Assembly (NCBI GenBank): GCA_026225945.1 | Contig: JAMJFZ010000679.1 | Coordinates: forward strand, 186,001 to 250,000 | DNA: 64,000 bases | Origin: Cricetomys ansorgei | Lineage: Eukaryota; Chordata; Mammalia; Rodentia; Nesomyidae | Direction of reading: 5' to 3' | The notes under the pieces: generated by a model | Told to the model about the DNA's origin: nothing | The model's input: the letters and a program-made list of their open reading frames with translations, nothing else | Database searches by the model: none | In this document: positions 10,917 to 22,379 of the stretch, piece by piece | How positions within the stretch are numbered: position 1 is the stretch's first letter | How the letters are laid out: each line of letters opens with the position of its first letter | Program-made: the position numbers and the translations under genes

Positions 10917-11287
10917 AAATACACAAATCTGGACTTTAAGAGAGTTGAAAATATGACAACTTATCCAGGCTTCAGCTGTGGATGGGCAAAGGGAAGACAA
11001 AAGTTTGTTTTCTTGCAATGAGGACATAAGGTAAAGGAAGAAAAAATGGGGAGCTGCTTTCTCCCATGCCTTGCTTGGAATGGGCAAGAACATTTTTCCC
11101 TTCCTCTGACTGAACACACCAGCCTCTGGGACACCTATAAAGTTGTTCTTCACCAGGTCATAGTGTGGAACACTTTGCTAATTGAAGCAGCAAGCAAAAC
11201 TGTAGGGAGGTCAGATGCAATCACCCAAATTGGAAAGTAACACTCATGTTCACATGTATCAGGCCATAAGCAGCAGACTGGGGGGTG

Positions 11288-11289
<2 letters not shown>

Positions 11290-11367
<78 letters not shown>
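11290..11367 (+). repeat. (CT)n-(CA)n compound microsatellite
   Basis: About 24 CT units directly joined to about 15 CA units, the same arrangement as at 2096-2198. Confidence 0.95.
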
Positions 11368-11368
<1 letters not shown>

Positions 11369-12391
11369 AAGACTGCAGCCATCCATACAGCATCCTGTTC
11401 ACCAAGTCTCTCAAACATGCTGACTCACTCACTGGGAAGAAAGGAGAACAGATAGGAGAAGAAAAGGGGAGGAGATAAGGAAGCAGGAGAGAAGCAGAGA
11501 CAGAGAGAGAGGAACAGGAGAGCCAAGGATGGACGATGATGGGAAAAAAGGAGAAAAAAGAGAGAGAAGGACTTTAGAACATGGAGAGACCGAAAGAAGA
11601 ACTTGGGGAAAGAGAAATAAGAACAGCTGCCTCACTAAGATTTCAGTAGCTCAAGTAGCCAAATACTGATTGGCACAGGCAGTCCTTGGCAATCTCCAGG
11701 GTCCAGGGTCTGTTTCCACGGAGACCAAGAGTCCTTACTTCCAATAACTATCTTCCACGTTTCACTGGTGTTTGATCTTTCTTGCTGTGACTCCACCACC
11801 AAGCAAGGGAGCAGAGCCCCATGCTCACCTAGTGAGAGCAAACAAGGAGCAGCCAGCCAGCCTGCACCTGCCCAGCTTCAGCCAATGCCACAGAACTCAG
11901 TTCTGGCATCTCCAGCTATCAGCCCTGGGCCCAGGGATTCTCATTTAGTAAGGAGGGTGAGCAGAGGTGCACTGGAAGCCAGCATAACCTGTGAGAACCA
12001 TCAAGTGGTAGTATAGATGATAACCTTGGGAATAGAAAGCCAAGTCAGGGCAGTGTCAGTCGAGGGAAAAGAAAAGTCATAGCACAGGAGAATGGAAGCT
12101 GATGATCAGACTGACAGGGAGTGAGGGCTCAGGAAAGGCAGCAATCCCAGCTGGCCAGGTAGCAGGAACGAGCTTGTGTTCTTTTCCTTTTCCTGCTATT
12201 GATTTCTGCTTCTGCCGTCCAGTCTGCTATGGCCCTGCTTAGCCCCCTATGAACAGCGAGTCTTTCCTCGGTGTTCTCAGGTCTGCCATCACACCACATT
12301 CACCTCCCGGTTCTTAAGTGCACTTCTTGCCTAGCTTCCCATGTACACCAAGCCTCCTGTCAGCTCCCAGGAGCAGCTCTACCCAGAGATC

Positions 12392-12739
12392 ACCTGGAGA
12401 ATTTGATGGAGTATGTCCTTCATACCAACAATCACTGTCGCAGAAGCGAACCTAACTCCACTCAGGCAAGAGGCAGTCTGGTTATGTTCTTGGCAGTGGC
12501 CTTTGTACTACGTACGGTTGAATTTCCATTTAGTTTCTGTCTCTAATACCTTTTAAAATTATATCTGGATGAATTATTGAAATAAGATATTTTAGACCGA
12601 GATTATGGCCTATGATATAAAGCAATTAGAGGCAGTAGAATTTGCCAGATCCCTTGGCACGAGTTATGAAATCTCCTACTTCCTTGGACCATGAAGGACA
12701 TACTCCACAGTATGTCCTTCTCCAGCAAATTCTCCAGGT
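12392..12739. repeat. Inverted duplication with nested hairpin
   Basis: The roughly 32-base left arm (12392-12423) reappears reverse-complemented at 12691-12739. The right copy is split by a 17-base insert that is itself nearly the reverse complement of its left neighbour, making a perfect 12-bp stem (12693-12704 with 12709-12720) around a 4-base loop. Confidence 0.85.
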
Positions 12740-14062
12740 AGTCTCAGGAAAAATGGTTTCATACAAAATAACTGGGATCTACTTTCTGCCTAACTTGTAA
12801 ATCTTGCAGCAAAGAAACACACAATTGTGTCTCTGGGATTCTTTTATTTACCCCAAAGTCACAGCTTTTCTTAAAAGCTAACGAACAAACAAAATCAAAA
12901 ACAAAGGCAGTTGGAGAGTGTGAATTCAGACTGGAGACAGTATGTCCTATCTGACTGCAGATGGCCGACAGTGACATGCAGAACTCCTAACATGAAACAT
13001 GAAAAGGGCCAAGATTTAAAGTCTGTGCTAATGACTAAGAAATATCCAGACTGTGGATAAAAGAAAGTGAAAGAGGAGGGGGCAGAGGAAATAAGGGGAG
13101 GGAGCAGGGAGATGGAAGTGGGGTGGGAGGGAGAGTATTCTGAGTTACTATTTTCTGTTTTTAAAAAGCACCTTAATGATGATAAGTCAAACAATAGGCT
13201 GCAATTTTTTAGTAATGAAAGCAGTTTTTGGATAAACTATTTACTTCCATATCTACAGTAAGAAATTCTTAAGAGTCTGGATGTGTCTTAACGTCTTCCC
13301 TCCCTGGAACTCTTACACATTAAAAAAAAAAAAATTCATTATTGAATTGGTCGAGGTTTCTGCCACAATTTTATTTAAGCCTGGCCTCATTTCTGATCAA
13401 ATCTAACTGTATACTTATTTTTAGGTTTGGCTGGGCACTTTCCATTATAAATGCCCTTTTTAAAAATTCAGAATCTGCTCATGCTTTCTTTTATTCAACA
13501 AGTATTTGTCAGGCTGTTAATAAATGCCAAGCAGTGAAAAGAACACAAAGGTGACTAAGACCAAGCCTCTGTCTCTGAACTTTATCTACAGCCCAACAGG
13601 AGACGGCCAGGCAGTGTATCACAGTTCAGTACTATGAGAGCCATTCAGGGAAGGCCAGGCTAACAAAGAGCAGGGACCATGACCACCACAGGCTTGCTGT
13701 AGACGTTTATTTTTAGCTATGTTTAAAAGGTTGTTTTGTGCACTGTTGGGAAAAGGGCTGCCTAGGCCTTGGCATTTGTATTGTCTGCAGGTGTTGGCCT
13801 TATGTAAAAGATGTTTGATTGCTCACGATCTGTACATGCTACCAATAGAAAACCTGAGGAACTTAGATATCAATAAAAACCCCTGAGATGATACACCATA
13901 CTGGTTTCACTGTCCTGTATGATGCTTGCCATGACAGTGGTTCCCTCTTCTGAGGTCTGACAGGGTTTACGTCTATGAAAATGCCTCTGTGTCTTCATTG
14001 GTGAGACGCCACAGTCGGTGTACAAGTACACAGGCTGCCACAGAACCAAGGAACAACTAAAG

Positions 14063-14293
14063 CAGTGGTTCCCAACCTTCCTAATGCTTCCTAGTGCTGT
14101 GACTCCCAACAACAAAAAATACAGTTCCTCATGTTGTCGTGACCCCAACAGTAAAATTTTTCTTGCTACGTCATAACTTCACTACTGCTATGAATTGTAA
14201 TGTAAATATTTGATATGCAGATGGTCTTAGGTGACCTCTGTGAACGTCATTTGACTCCCAAAGGGGTGGTGACCCACAGGTTGAGAACCACTG
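14063..14293 (+). mobile_element. URR1-type non-autonomous hAT element
   Basis: Starts CAGTGGTTC and ends GAACCACTG, giving terminal inverted repeats typical of hAT-Charlie relatives. The interior 'ctatgaattgtaatgtaaat' and 'gatatgcagatggtcttagg' match the rodent URR1 family. Flanks are a near-perfect 8-bp duplication (aactaaag at 14055-14062, atctaaag at 14294-14301), as hAT insertion makes. Confidence 0.9.
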
Positions 14294-14301
14294 ATCTAAA
14301 G

Positions 14302-14965
14302 AGTAGCAGGATGCCAGAAAGGAGCATCCAGATGGCTCTGAAATAAGTGGTCAAAACTAGTGTGCAAGTGCTTGCAGAAGTTCAGAAGAGGAGGGTGGGT
14401 AGCATCCTCTAGTCCGGAACAACAGCGAGTGCTGCTGGGCTGCCTTCAGAGGCCCCACACTGAGCTGCTGGTGTCCGGTTCAGAACATCCTGGCCTTGAT
14501 CCCAAGAGCACTAGGGATCCATTTTCCTTGGCTAAATATTATTCCATAAATTTTAGCAACCTGAACCAATTACATTATTCTGAAAGTGTCATCTCAAAGC
14601 TTAATCAGATGTAATCCATGGTGCTGCAGCCCTGTCTCTCTCATTCCTGCAGTTTAAAAACGCTTTATGTTCTATGTAAATAAGGATGACATCTCTGTCA
14701 CTTTAGAGGAGATTCAAAATGAAAAACAACTACATTCACTCCAGTTCCTTCAATCACTGATTCTACCTTGCCTCGGAGAAAGAGGCAGACAAAGGAAATT
14801 TAGCACAAGCCTTCCTTTGCAATTTGAAGGGCATTTCTCTACAGTGTTCTGCTCCCTAAAGAGTAAGTGCAGCCTATATGACCAGAGAGGACCAGCCCAC
14901 GCCCTCTGCACCTTAGTTACTGCAAACGCAAGAAGGAGGTAACCCTTGTTCTCTACGTAAGCAGT
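14302..14965. other. Non-coding sequence
   Basis: No exon or clear repeat recognised. Confidence 0.4.
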
Positions 14966-15241
14966 TTTTTTAACTGAATTTTTTTTCATTAGTTGTTTTG
15001 TCAGCACACAAAGAAATGGCTTCGCCGTGACATTTCATGCATACAAATTATACTTTGTTCTTACCCCACCTCCACTGTCCTGCCCCATAATCCCTCTCCC
15101 TATCTTGCTAGTTCCCTGACCACCACCCCCAAACCCCCCCCCTACACACACAGTTCTCTCATCTGTTTCACAGACACACTGGCCATTGTCTTCTCTTAGC
15201 TTCCTCATCTCCCGCTCCTTTAAGCGTCTTTCTTCCCCATC

Positions 15242-15697
15242 TGTTGTGGGAGATTTTAGTTATGGATAATGTTCCAGTAAGCTGTCCTTGAACAAGTAAA
15301 GGATTCACTGCCTACCAGTAAACAAAGGAGTGGCTATCCTGCTCTCCACAAGAATGGGACATTCCTTAGCCTTAAGGCAGATGAAGGTTAGGCTCCATTG
15401 ATTTGTATATTGGAAGGCTGGGTGGAGACAGAGAGGATTTAGAATAAAAAGAACCAGGGTAAGAGAGGAGAGAGAGAGAAAGGATACAGACAGACAGCAG
15501 AGAACAAGGAGGAAGAAGCTAGCAAGCAGAGGAGAACCAGGAGGAGAGCATGGGGTGAGGAAGCCTTGGAGTGAGCTCTCTGCCTAGCTGCCCGGGTATA
15601 GAATTCCCTGAGATTTGACATGGTTTGTGATTAATAAAGAGCATTGGAAAATTTCAACTCTGGACTCTCCATTAAGTGCCCGAACTTTAATTTAACA
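15242..15697 (+). mobile_element. Solo LTR, family A copy 1
   Basis: Starts TGTTGTGGGAG and ends TTTAACA, with an exact 6-bp target duplication CCCATC at 15236-15241 and 15698-15703. A plus-strand AATAAA lies in 'gtgattaataaagagcattg'. It is closely similar along its length to the LTR at 40668-41120. A 6-bp duplication fits ERVK/ERV2-type integration. No internal retroviral sequence, so it is a recombined solo LTR. Confidence 0.9.
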
Positions 15698-15892
15698 CCC
15701 ATCAGAGTCCATCGTCTCCTTTTCTGTCCTACATTTATAGAAGAAAAATATGCAATATTTGCCTATAACTTTTCTTTTCTTTTCTTTTGCTTTACAAAAT
15801 GATCTTCAGTTCCATTCATTAAACAATAAGATCACCCTGGAAAATTAACAGCAAATTTCACTAATTTCTGACAACTAAATAATATCTGTATC

Positions 15893-15893
15893 C

Positions 15894-15950
<57 letters not shown>
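15893..15950 (+). repeat. (TA)n microsatellite
   Basis: About 28 TA units with one TG interruption. Confidence 0.95.
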
Positions 15951-15954
<4 letters not shown>

Positions 15955-16022
15955 AGTTTTAATCCATTCATCTGTTTATAGACATTTATACTAGTTCTAT
16001 CATAGCTGTCAAGAATAATACA

Positions 16023-16207
16023 CAGGCTGGGGAGATGGCTTAGTTGGTAAAGTTGCTTTACAAGCATGAGGACCTGAGTTCAAATCACCAGAACCCATGT
16101 GTTTAAAAAAAAGAAAAAAAGAGCTAGGCCAGGCAACACATGCAATGGCAAGATGGGTAGCAGAGACAGGAAAAGCCCTGGAAACCTTCTGGCCAGCCTG
16201 GAACTTG
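16023..16207 (+). repeat. B3 SINE, 5' half
   Basis: 'aggctggggagatggcttag' and 'ttcaaatcaccagaacccat', running to 'tctggccagcctggaac', where it is interrupted; the rest resumes at about 16846. Confidence 0.75.
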
Positions 16208-16273
16208 ACTAATTTTCATTAGTTGCTTGGTCAGCACACAAAAAAATAGGCTTCACTGTGACGTGTTCATACA

Positions 16274-16389
16274 TGTCGGGCTTTCCGACAGTACAAGTCG
16301 TTGAGGGGGAGCAGGACCAGCCTGTCCCCCTCGGGGCTAAGCGGGATGGTGAGTATCAACGGCCTGACCACTCCCCCACCGGGAGAAAA

Positions 16390-16442
<53 letters not shown>

Positions 16443-16741
16443 CGAGAGAACTGTCCAAGCAGGAACTCGCTTTTATTATTACAAGCCGCCTTTTTATAGG
16501 CTGAGGGTGAATGGGAGGGTCTAGGAGATGAGGAGAGGTGACATAGGGTGTGAGGTAAAGTGGAGTGAGGGGGAGATCCAGTAAGATTTTTACACGTAGC
16601 AGTTACTAGGCAGAGTCGCCACCAGAATAGGCTATGCTTACTCACCGTTATGTGGAACTAGAGGCTCAGAGACAGGCCTCTAAACTCGAGCTTGGTTTGA
16701 GTTTGGACCACAGGCCCCTCGCCCGGCCATAAGGCCCAACA
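16274..16741 (-). mobile_element. Solo LTR with internal CA microsatellite
   Basis: On the minus strand it runs TGTTGGGCC...AAGCCCGACA with a 6-bp duplication CATACA at 16268-16273 and 16742-16747. A TATA box (CTATAAAAA, 16499-16491) and a poly(A) signal AATAAA (16477-16472) lie in the correct order. A pure CA tract (16391-16440) sits downstream of the poly(A) signal, in U5. The 6-bp duplication fits ERVK-type integration. It is unlike family A. Confidence 0.9.
16391..16440 (+). repeat. (CA)n microsatellite inside LTR
   Basis: About 25 uninterrupted CA units in the U5 part of the LTR. Confidence 0.95.
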
Positions 16742-16845
16742 CATACACACATATTATTCTTTGTTCTTACTCCCCTCTCCACTGCCCTTCCCGTGACCCC
16801 TCTCTCCGTCTTGCTAGTTTCCCTTACCACCTCCCAATTAATTCC

Positions 16846-17040
16846 CTGGAACTCAGTAAGTTCCAGGCCAGGGAGAGGGACCCCACCTCAAAAGGTGGGA
16901 GACACCTGAGAGATGACAGCCAAAGTTGTCCTCTGACCTCAACATAAACATGTTGCATGAGCACAGGTGCATCTATCCATACATAATCACACAAGAACAG
17001 CACAGCCATAACATAGCTGTGCAAGCATGTCTGCAGTAAG
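16846..17040 (+). repeat. B3 SINE, 3' half
   Basis: 'ctggaactcagtaagttcca', 'agttgtcctctgacctcaac' and a dinucleotide-rich tail; continues the B3 broken at 16207. Confidence 0.7.
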
Positions 17041-17459
17041 GTGACTCACAGACCTTTAGTTCTACACCCAGAAACTGTAGAGCTGGGCAGTGGTTTTGAG
17101 AAAACTTTACCCTGGCTTCCACAGTAACTAGGCCAGTTTATATTCCTACCAGGTGGCTATAAGGATTCCTCTTTCTCCACATTCCGGCCAGCATTTGATG
17201 TCATTTCTCCCTTGCATAATTCTTATAAAGGTTAAAAATACCATATGTACAGTATTTAGCATGACGCTTGCATCATAAACATTTTATTATTACGCATTAT
17301 TAAATAGTGCAAATCACAAACATAACTGCAATAAGATTCAAATTTCAATTTTATTACAATTTTCATGTTATGCATAAATGTGTGTACAATGTATATGTTG
17401 TGCACACATACATTATATGTTGATTGTCCCTTCAGAAACTTCTAATTTCAATTATTTTA

Positions 17460-17760
17460 TTGTGTGTCTGTGTGTGTGAGTACAGGTGTGTGCGTGCCAT
17501 ACCATGTGTGTGGCGGTCACAGGACAACCTTGAGGAACCGGCTCTTTGCTTCCACACGGATGAAACAGCATCCCTCTTGCTTCAGCCACACTGCATACTC
17601 CAGGCCACCTGGCCTGCCTCCTGTTCCCCTGTAAGAGCGCTGGGATTGCAGATGTGCACCACCGAATCTGGTCTTTCTACATGAGTTCTGGGGACTGAAC
17701 TCAGCTCAGCGGGCTTGCCTGGCAAGCACTCTCACCCACTGAGCTATCTCACTGGACCCC
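17460..17760 (-). repeat. B3/B4 SINE, minus orientation
   Basis: GT-rich start, 'cacaggacaaccttgaggaa', 'ggggactgaactcagctcag', ending 'ccactgagctatctcactgg'. Confidence 0.75.
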
Positions 17761-18800
17761 CAGAAACACTCAGTGAGGTTATCTCTGAAGCAAAAACCTA
17801 AGGAACCAGAGAGGAAAGAGGTCACTTTCCAGTTTTCATGTCGTTCCTTTGGTATGCTTTCACTCTTTTTTAACCAAGAGTGCCAGAACCTTTTATAATA
17901 AATATGGATGAAAAATCCCGTTATGCAAAATCAAAACTATGAATTATTCTCCAATCTTAGGATAATGATATGCAAATGATTTATGAGAAAAACAAAAAGG
18001 TGAAGAATAAGGGTTTGGTTGGCCCAGAAAGAGAGCAGGCCAAGAGAATTCTCTCTATTCTCAAACTGTCAAAAGTCATCATGTAAAAGAGGGTCTGAAT
18101 TTGCTTTATATCTAAAGAACAGACAGGTTACTTTTGCCAGGAACACATACGTTCTCTGCTGACAAGAGTACTCCAAAGACACTGCCCCTGAAGTCAGAGT
18201 GCACTTTAGGGCTACAGGGCTGTGCTGGGGAAGGTTAGGTCCCACCAGGAGCATGCAGCCACTCATCTATCTTTGACCCTGATGGAGGACTGGCCCTCCT
18301 CCATTAGGAAAGGTCATCCTCTTCAGCATGACACTTGGAGAAGGATGTTCACAGAGAGGTAAGGGACGACGTGGACACCCACCTAGCCAGCCGGATCAGA
18401 TGAGTCAACCGTGGTGATTAATTGGGTGAAAGGTATCATAGCCAGATTGCCCTCACATCTTGGAAACTTCAGGTCCTAGGATTCTCCTCCTAAGTCCAAG
18501 AGGTCTGGCAGTCCTCAACATTGGAAATTTGAACATAATTAGTGCATATTTAGCCACAAACAAAGTAAATTACAGAGATGAAATTTCCCTCCCAACTATA
18601 AAATCCCTAAATGGAATTAAATGGGAAAGGATTGTTACATGTATATTTATTTTTATGAAGTATGAAGTTACCCAGATATATATTTCATGACACTAAATCT
18701 CAGTTCAAAATGTGAGTATTACTCAATACAGTACTTACTAAAGATAATTTTTATTTCCAATCAGATTCTCACACTCAATTTTTAAAAAAGTATTTTAGCA
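17761..18800. other. Non-coding sequence
   Basis: No exon or clear repeat seen over about 1 kb. Confidence 0.4.
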
Positions 18801-18804
18801 TCTT

Positions 18805-19110
18805 TCCTGCATGAGACACTTTGTGTCACTATGACAAAATGCCTGGTACAAACTACTTGAAAGGACCAAAAGTTCACTTGGAGTCATGGTCAAAGTTTCA
18901 GCCCATCATGGCAGGGAGGGGGTGGGAGTAGAGTCCCTCATACCATAGCAACCAGGAGCAGAGGCGGGGAAAGGATGGGCCCAGGTGAGACCAACAAAGG
19001 AGACCTGCAACTCGCTTCCTCCAGACAGGGTGTACTTCCTGGATTGCCCCCTCCACGTGCACATCCATCAGCACCAAGTATCCAACACATGAGTCTGTGA
19101 GAAACATTTC
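18805..19110 (-). mobile_element. MaLR-type LTR remnant, minus orientation
   Basis: 'gtgtcactatgacaaaatgc' and 'tttcagcccatcatggcagg' match the reversed rodent MaLR pattern. Confidence 0.5.
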
Positions 19111-19442
19111 ATATTCAGATCACATCATAAAACTTCATTATCCTTATTCTTTTCAAGTTCATTAATATATTCCAGATCTTAAGTGGACTGTCTTTTATGA
19201 CCTGTCAGTATGAACTTAGCAAGCGAGCCTTAATTGGCTCAATCTGAGGAGTTTGACTTTTGTGGGCTTTAGGAGTTCTACCTTCCCTGGAAGACAGAAT
19301 ACATACAAGAGAACTAAAGTTTCTCAAGCAGTGTGTTGGGCTAGTTCCAGTACCTGAGACATGACTCTTGAATGACAGCCCTTTCTAGAATGAAGTGAAA
19401 GCCAGCCAACCAAAGCAGAGAGCTCTGTAAGATACACCCGAG

Positions 19443-19602
19443 TTGGGCAGTGGTGGCACACGCCTTTAATCCCAGCATTTGGGAGGCAGAGGCAGGCAGA
19501 TCTCTGTGAGTTCAAGGCCAGCCAGGTCTACAGAGTGAGTTCCAGGACAGCCAGAGTTACAACAGAGAAGTCCTACCTCAAAAAAAAAAAAAAAAAAAAA
19601 AA
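19443..19602 (+). repeat. B1 SINE, well preserved
   Basis: 'gggcagtggtggcacacgcc', 'gcagatctctgtgagttcaa', and a run of about 24 A. The 'ctctgtgagttc' variant argues against house mouse. Confidence 0.95.
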
Positions 19603-19830
19603 AGCATCTGGCTAGGAAACTGCTCTGGACCCTAACACTTAAGAAGTTGTTGAGCTAAAGCTATTACAGTCCTCAAAACATCTGTCCCTCTTTCCTTTGA
19701 AAACAGATGGGAAATCAAAGTAGATAAAATTTTTTGATGTCAACAGTCAGTTGACGCTGTGCCTGCACAGAACGTCATTTTAGCTCAATGGAGGAAAACT
19801 TGGCCCGTGAAAACAGAAGAGTGAGCAGAC

Positions 19831-19972
19831 ATGAGGTGTGATGACATACCTGCAAGTCAGCACTCCATGGGCTGAGGCCAGAGAATCACTGCAAGTCCAA
19901 GGCCAGCCTGGTCTACATAGTGAATTCTAGGCCAGCCAGGGCTACATATTGAGACCCTATCTCCAAACTAAA
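19831..19972 (+). repeat. B1 SINE
   Basis: 'ccaaggccagcctggtctac', 'aggccagccagggctacata'. Confidence 0.85.
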
Positions 19973-20155
19973 CAGGACCAGCAAAGTGGGGCAGGAGGTG
20001 AAGACACTTGCTCCCAAGCCTGAGATTGATCCCCAGGATCGACATGGTAGAAGGAAAGAACTGACTCCTGAAAGCTGTCTTCTGACCCCCACATAAGTCC
20101 TATGCACACATACGGAGAATGACACACAAAAACAATAATTTAAGTAAATACAATA
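19973..20155 (+). repeat. B2/B3-related SINE
   Basis: 'gtggggcaggaggtgaagac', 'agctgtcttctgacccccac', A-rich tail; directly abuts the B1 before it. Confidence 0.65.
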
Positions 20156-20159
20156 ATTG

Positions 20160-22300
20160 TCACAAAAAAAGATAAAAGACCAGAGTCCGACTGTCCCTGG
20201 ACAGCTCCTTCTCACTAGACAAGTCTCCGACAGCATCAGCATCATCCTCATGCCGTGAGTAGAGAGCACAGACAGCAGGAAAGAAAATTTGCAGCTTCAG
20301 CCTCTCCTTGCTTTGAGCCTCAGCTAAAGCTCCACATTAAGAATGTCTCCTCGCTTCACTTTTGCAAGTGAGGAAGATGCTGTAAACCTAGGTTTCCAGC
20401 TGGTAACAATAGTGCTGAGGCTCCATTCCCCAGTCGCAGGGCACTCACACACGTGCTGCAGCTACCTCATCTGTTTCAGAGCATTTTGGAGAAAGAAGGT
20501 AAGTGTCCAAGAGTTCCGTACAAATCATCACACATATGTAAGGCACCACTGAGATTAAGCTTTCCATTTTCTACAGGGATGTCCACATATTTTTCTAACT
20601 CAGAAACATTCCTGCCAGAACAAAGCCCATGAATCTCCTATCCAGTCCACCATGTCATACACAATCGGTTAAATAAATGAGCAGATCACTGTTGCATTAG
20701 AAATGATGTATGAGTTTAATTAAAAATCCTAACAAATGCATATATTTACACAGTATGGGCCACACTTTGAGCCTCTTAGAAGATAGACTATAATTAGGCA
20801 AGACACGCAGTTGCACTAGGAAACAAGCATGGTTCTCAGAATCTAATCCCTCACCCGAGTCAAACAGTATCACTCTAAGCCATGTTCTCAATTGAGAATA
20901 TGCATCAAGACAGTCATCTGCTGTACCAGCCTGCTGCAGTCAAGCCACAGCCTTCCCCTAGGTAGATGCAGGAGGGAACAGGGAGAGAGAAGAGAGATGG
21001 GCTCTTGAAATAGCACTACTTTATGAAGTTGAAGAACCAACACCTGGCAACAGCACATTGTGTTAAACCTCCACGGTTTAACAAGGCAATCCATTGTTCT
21101 CTCTGCCTACTGAAGAACCCGATTTAGTGAAAAAAGGCGATCCTCAAAAGTCCAGGACCTAACTAGGCCTTCTGTGTTAGAATGGCTATCTCTACAAATT
21201 ACAACCCACCAGAGGCCAGAAAGACTGTATTCTCAACTGAATTATCCCACAAAGTTTAATCTTGTGTTTGGACATCACCCAGAAAATATATTTTTTCTAT
21301 AAAAAATATGACTTTTCCCTGTAATGTAACATACTTAAAAAAACAAATTCGTACTCCTAAATGATTGTTGTAGAAAAAAGGATAGTCATGGACTCAGTTT
21401 TCATGGCCCCTCGTATGGGCTCCTCTGCACTCATTTGGAATGTGTTCATTTCAATTCTTTCCAAATGTTTCCAAAATGACCATGAGTTAGAGCACAAGAA
21501 TCTGTTAAAGGTTTGAACGAGGGCTATGTCCAATCAAAAGACAAATAGCAGTCATGTACCACAGATCTCAGATAACCAAACACAGCATCACTTCCCAACT
21601 CCCGAAAACATCAGTCCACTAGGAACAATATTGAAGCTCCCACCAATAACCTCTTCAATTTAAACCAGAGCTTGCCTAGTAAACTCTTTTTTAGTCCAGA
21701 ACATCTGAACATATATGGGTAATATTTCATGTCACTTTCTGGAAGAAGGAAATAAGAAATGATAGCCCAACAAGAGACACTGCACAATTCAAACCCACAA
21801 GCAATTGTTTGTAAAGCGAAGAAGGAATAAAATCCTACTTGGTTTCATTCCACCATGACTCCCTCTGAAGTCCTCAGTTACCCAGAATTAAAGTCACAAA
21901 GGTAGAACACCTCCCATCCCCTGTAGTTCCCATCCTGTAAAAGTAAACAAAGGGCTCTTACACAAGTCCTTGGCCAGCAGGGATTCCTGGATGACTGTTT
22001 TGATACACAAATCGCTAACTCTCATTGTGTCTAAGAGGTCTCTAACTCTTTAAAACATTTTATGAGACTTGCGAACCCAGGTACAAAGTTTAGAAGCACT
22101 TCCATCTCCCTATATGGGAAGCTTTAGGGAATATTAGCACGCAAAAGGGTAAGGTCAAAGCCAACGACAGAGGAAATAAATTGCATTGTGTAAAGCGTTA
22201 GAGCTATGTTGTTTAACAGGGCTCCTGATCCCGGGTAAAGCCTTCCGTGGGAGAAAAGAAACGTTAACCCTAGCAGATCGTTTAGACGTGGCAGAGCTTT
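20160..22300. other. Repeat-poor non-coding sequence
   Basis: About 2.1 kb almost free of SINEs, leading into the CpG island at 22.4 kb. Repeat-poor DNA beside a promoter often holds regulatory elements, but I see no decisive motif. Confidence 0.4.
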
Positions 22301-22379
22301 ACATAATTGTAAATAACAGCGCCATCAGGGGAACAACTGGAAGGAATAAACTGCAGTCTGCAAGCTGCAAAAGCACTTC

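Larger units (their letters stand above)
9233..14062. other. Long non-coding stretch, mostly unique
   Basis: No exon was recognised across 4.8 kb. It holds a weak B1-like piece (about 9963-10050), two microsatellites, a purine-rich block (about 11430-11600) and the inverted repeat at 12392-12739. Open frames of up to about 120 codons here lack homology I recognise. Confidence 0.4.
16208..16845 (-). mobile_element. L1 3' fragment inserted in B3, hosting an LTR
   Basis: 'tttcattagttgcttggtca' and 'ctttgttcttactcccctct' repeat the sequence at 14980-15120. It separates the two halves of one B3 and is itself split by the LTR at 16274-16741. Confidence 0.55.
14966..17265 (-). mobile_element. L1 3' UTR copy, minus orientation, interrupted
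   Basis: Begins with T runs (14966-14990) as a reversed poly(A). 'atccattcatctgtttatag' (about 15962) and 'ccacattccggccagcattt' (about 17180) are reverse-complement L1 3' segments. The copy is broken by an LTR at 15242-15697, a TA microsatellite, and a B3 block at about 16023-17040, after which L1 sequence resumes (about 17090-17265). Confidence 0.6.
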
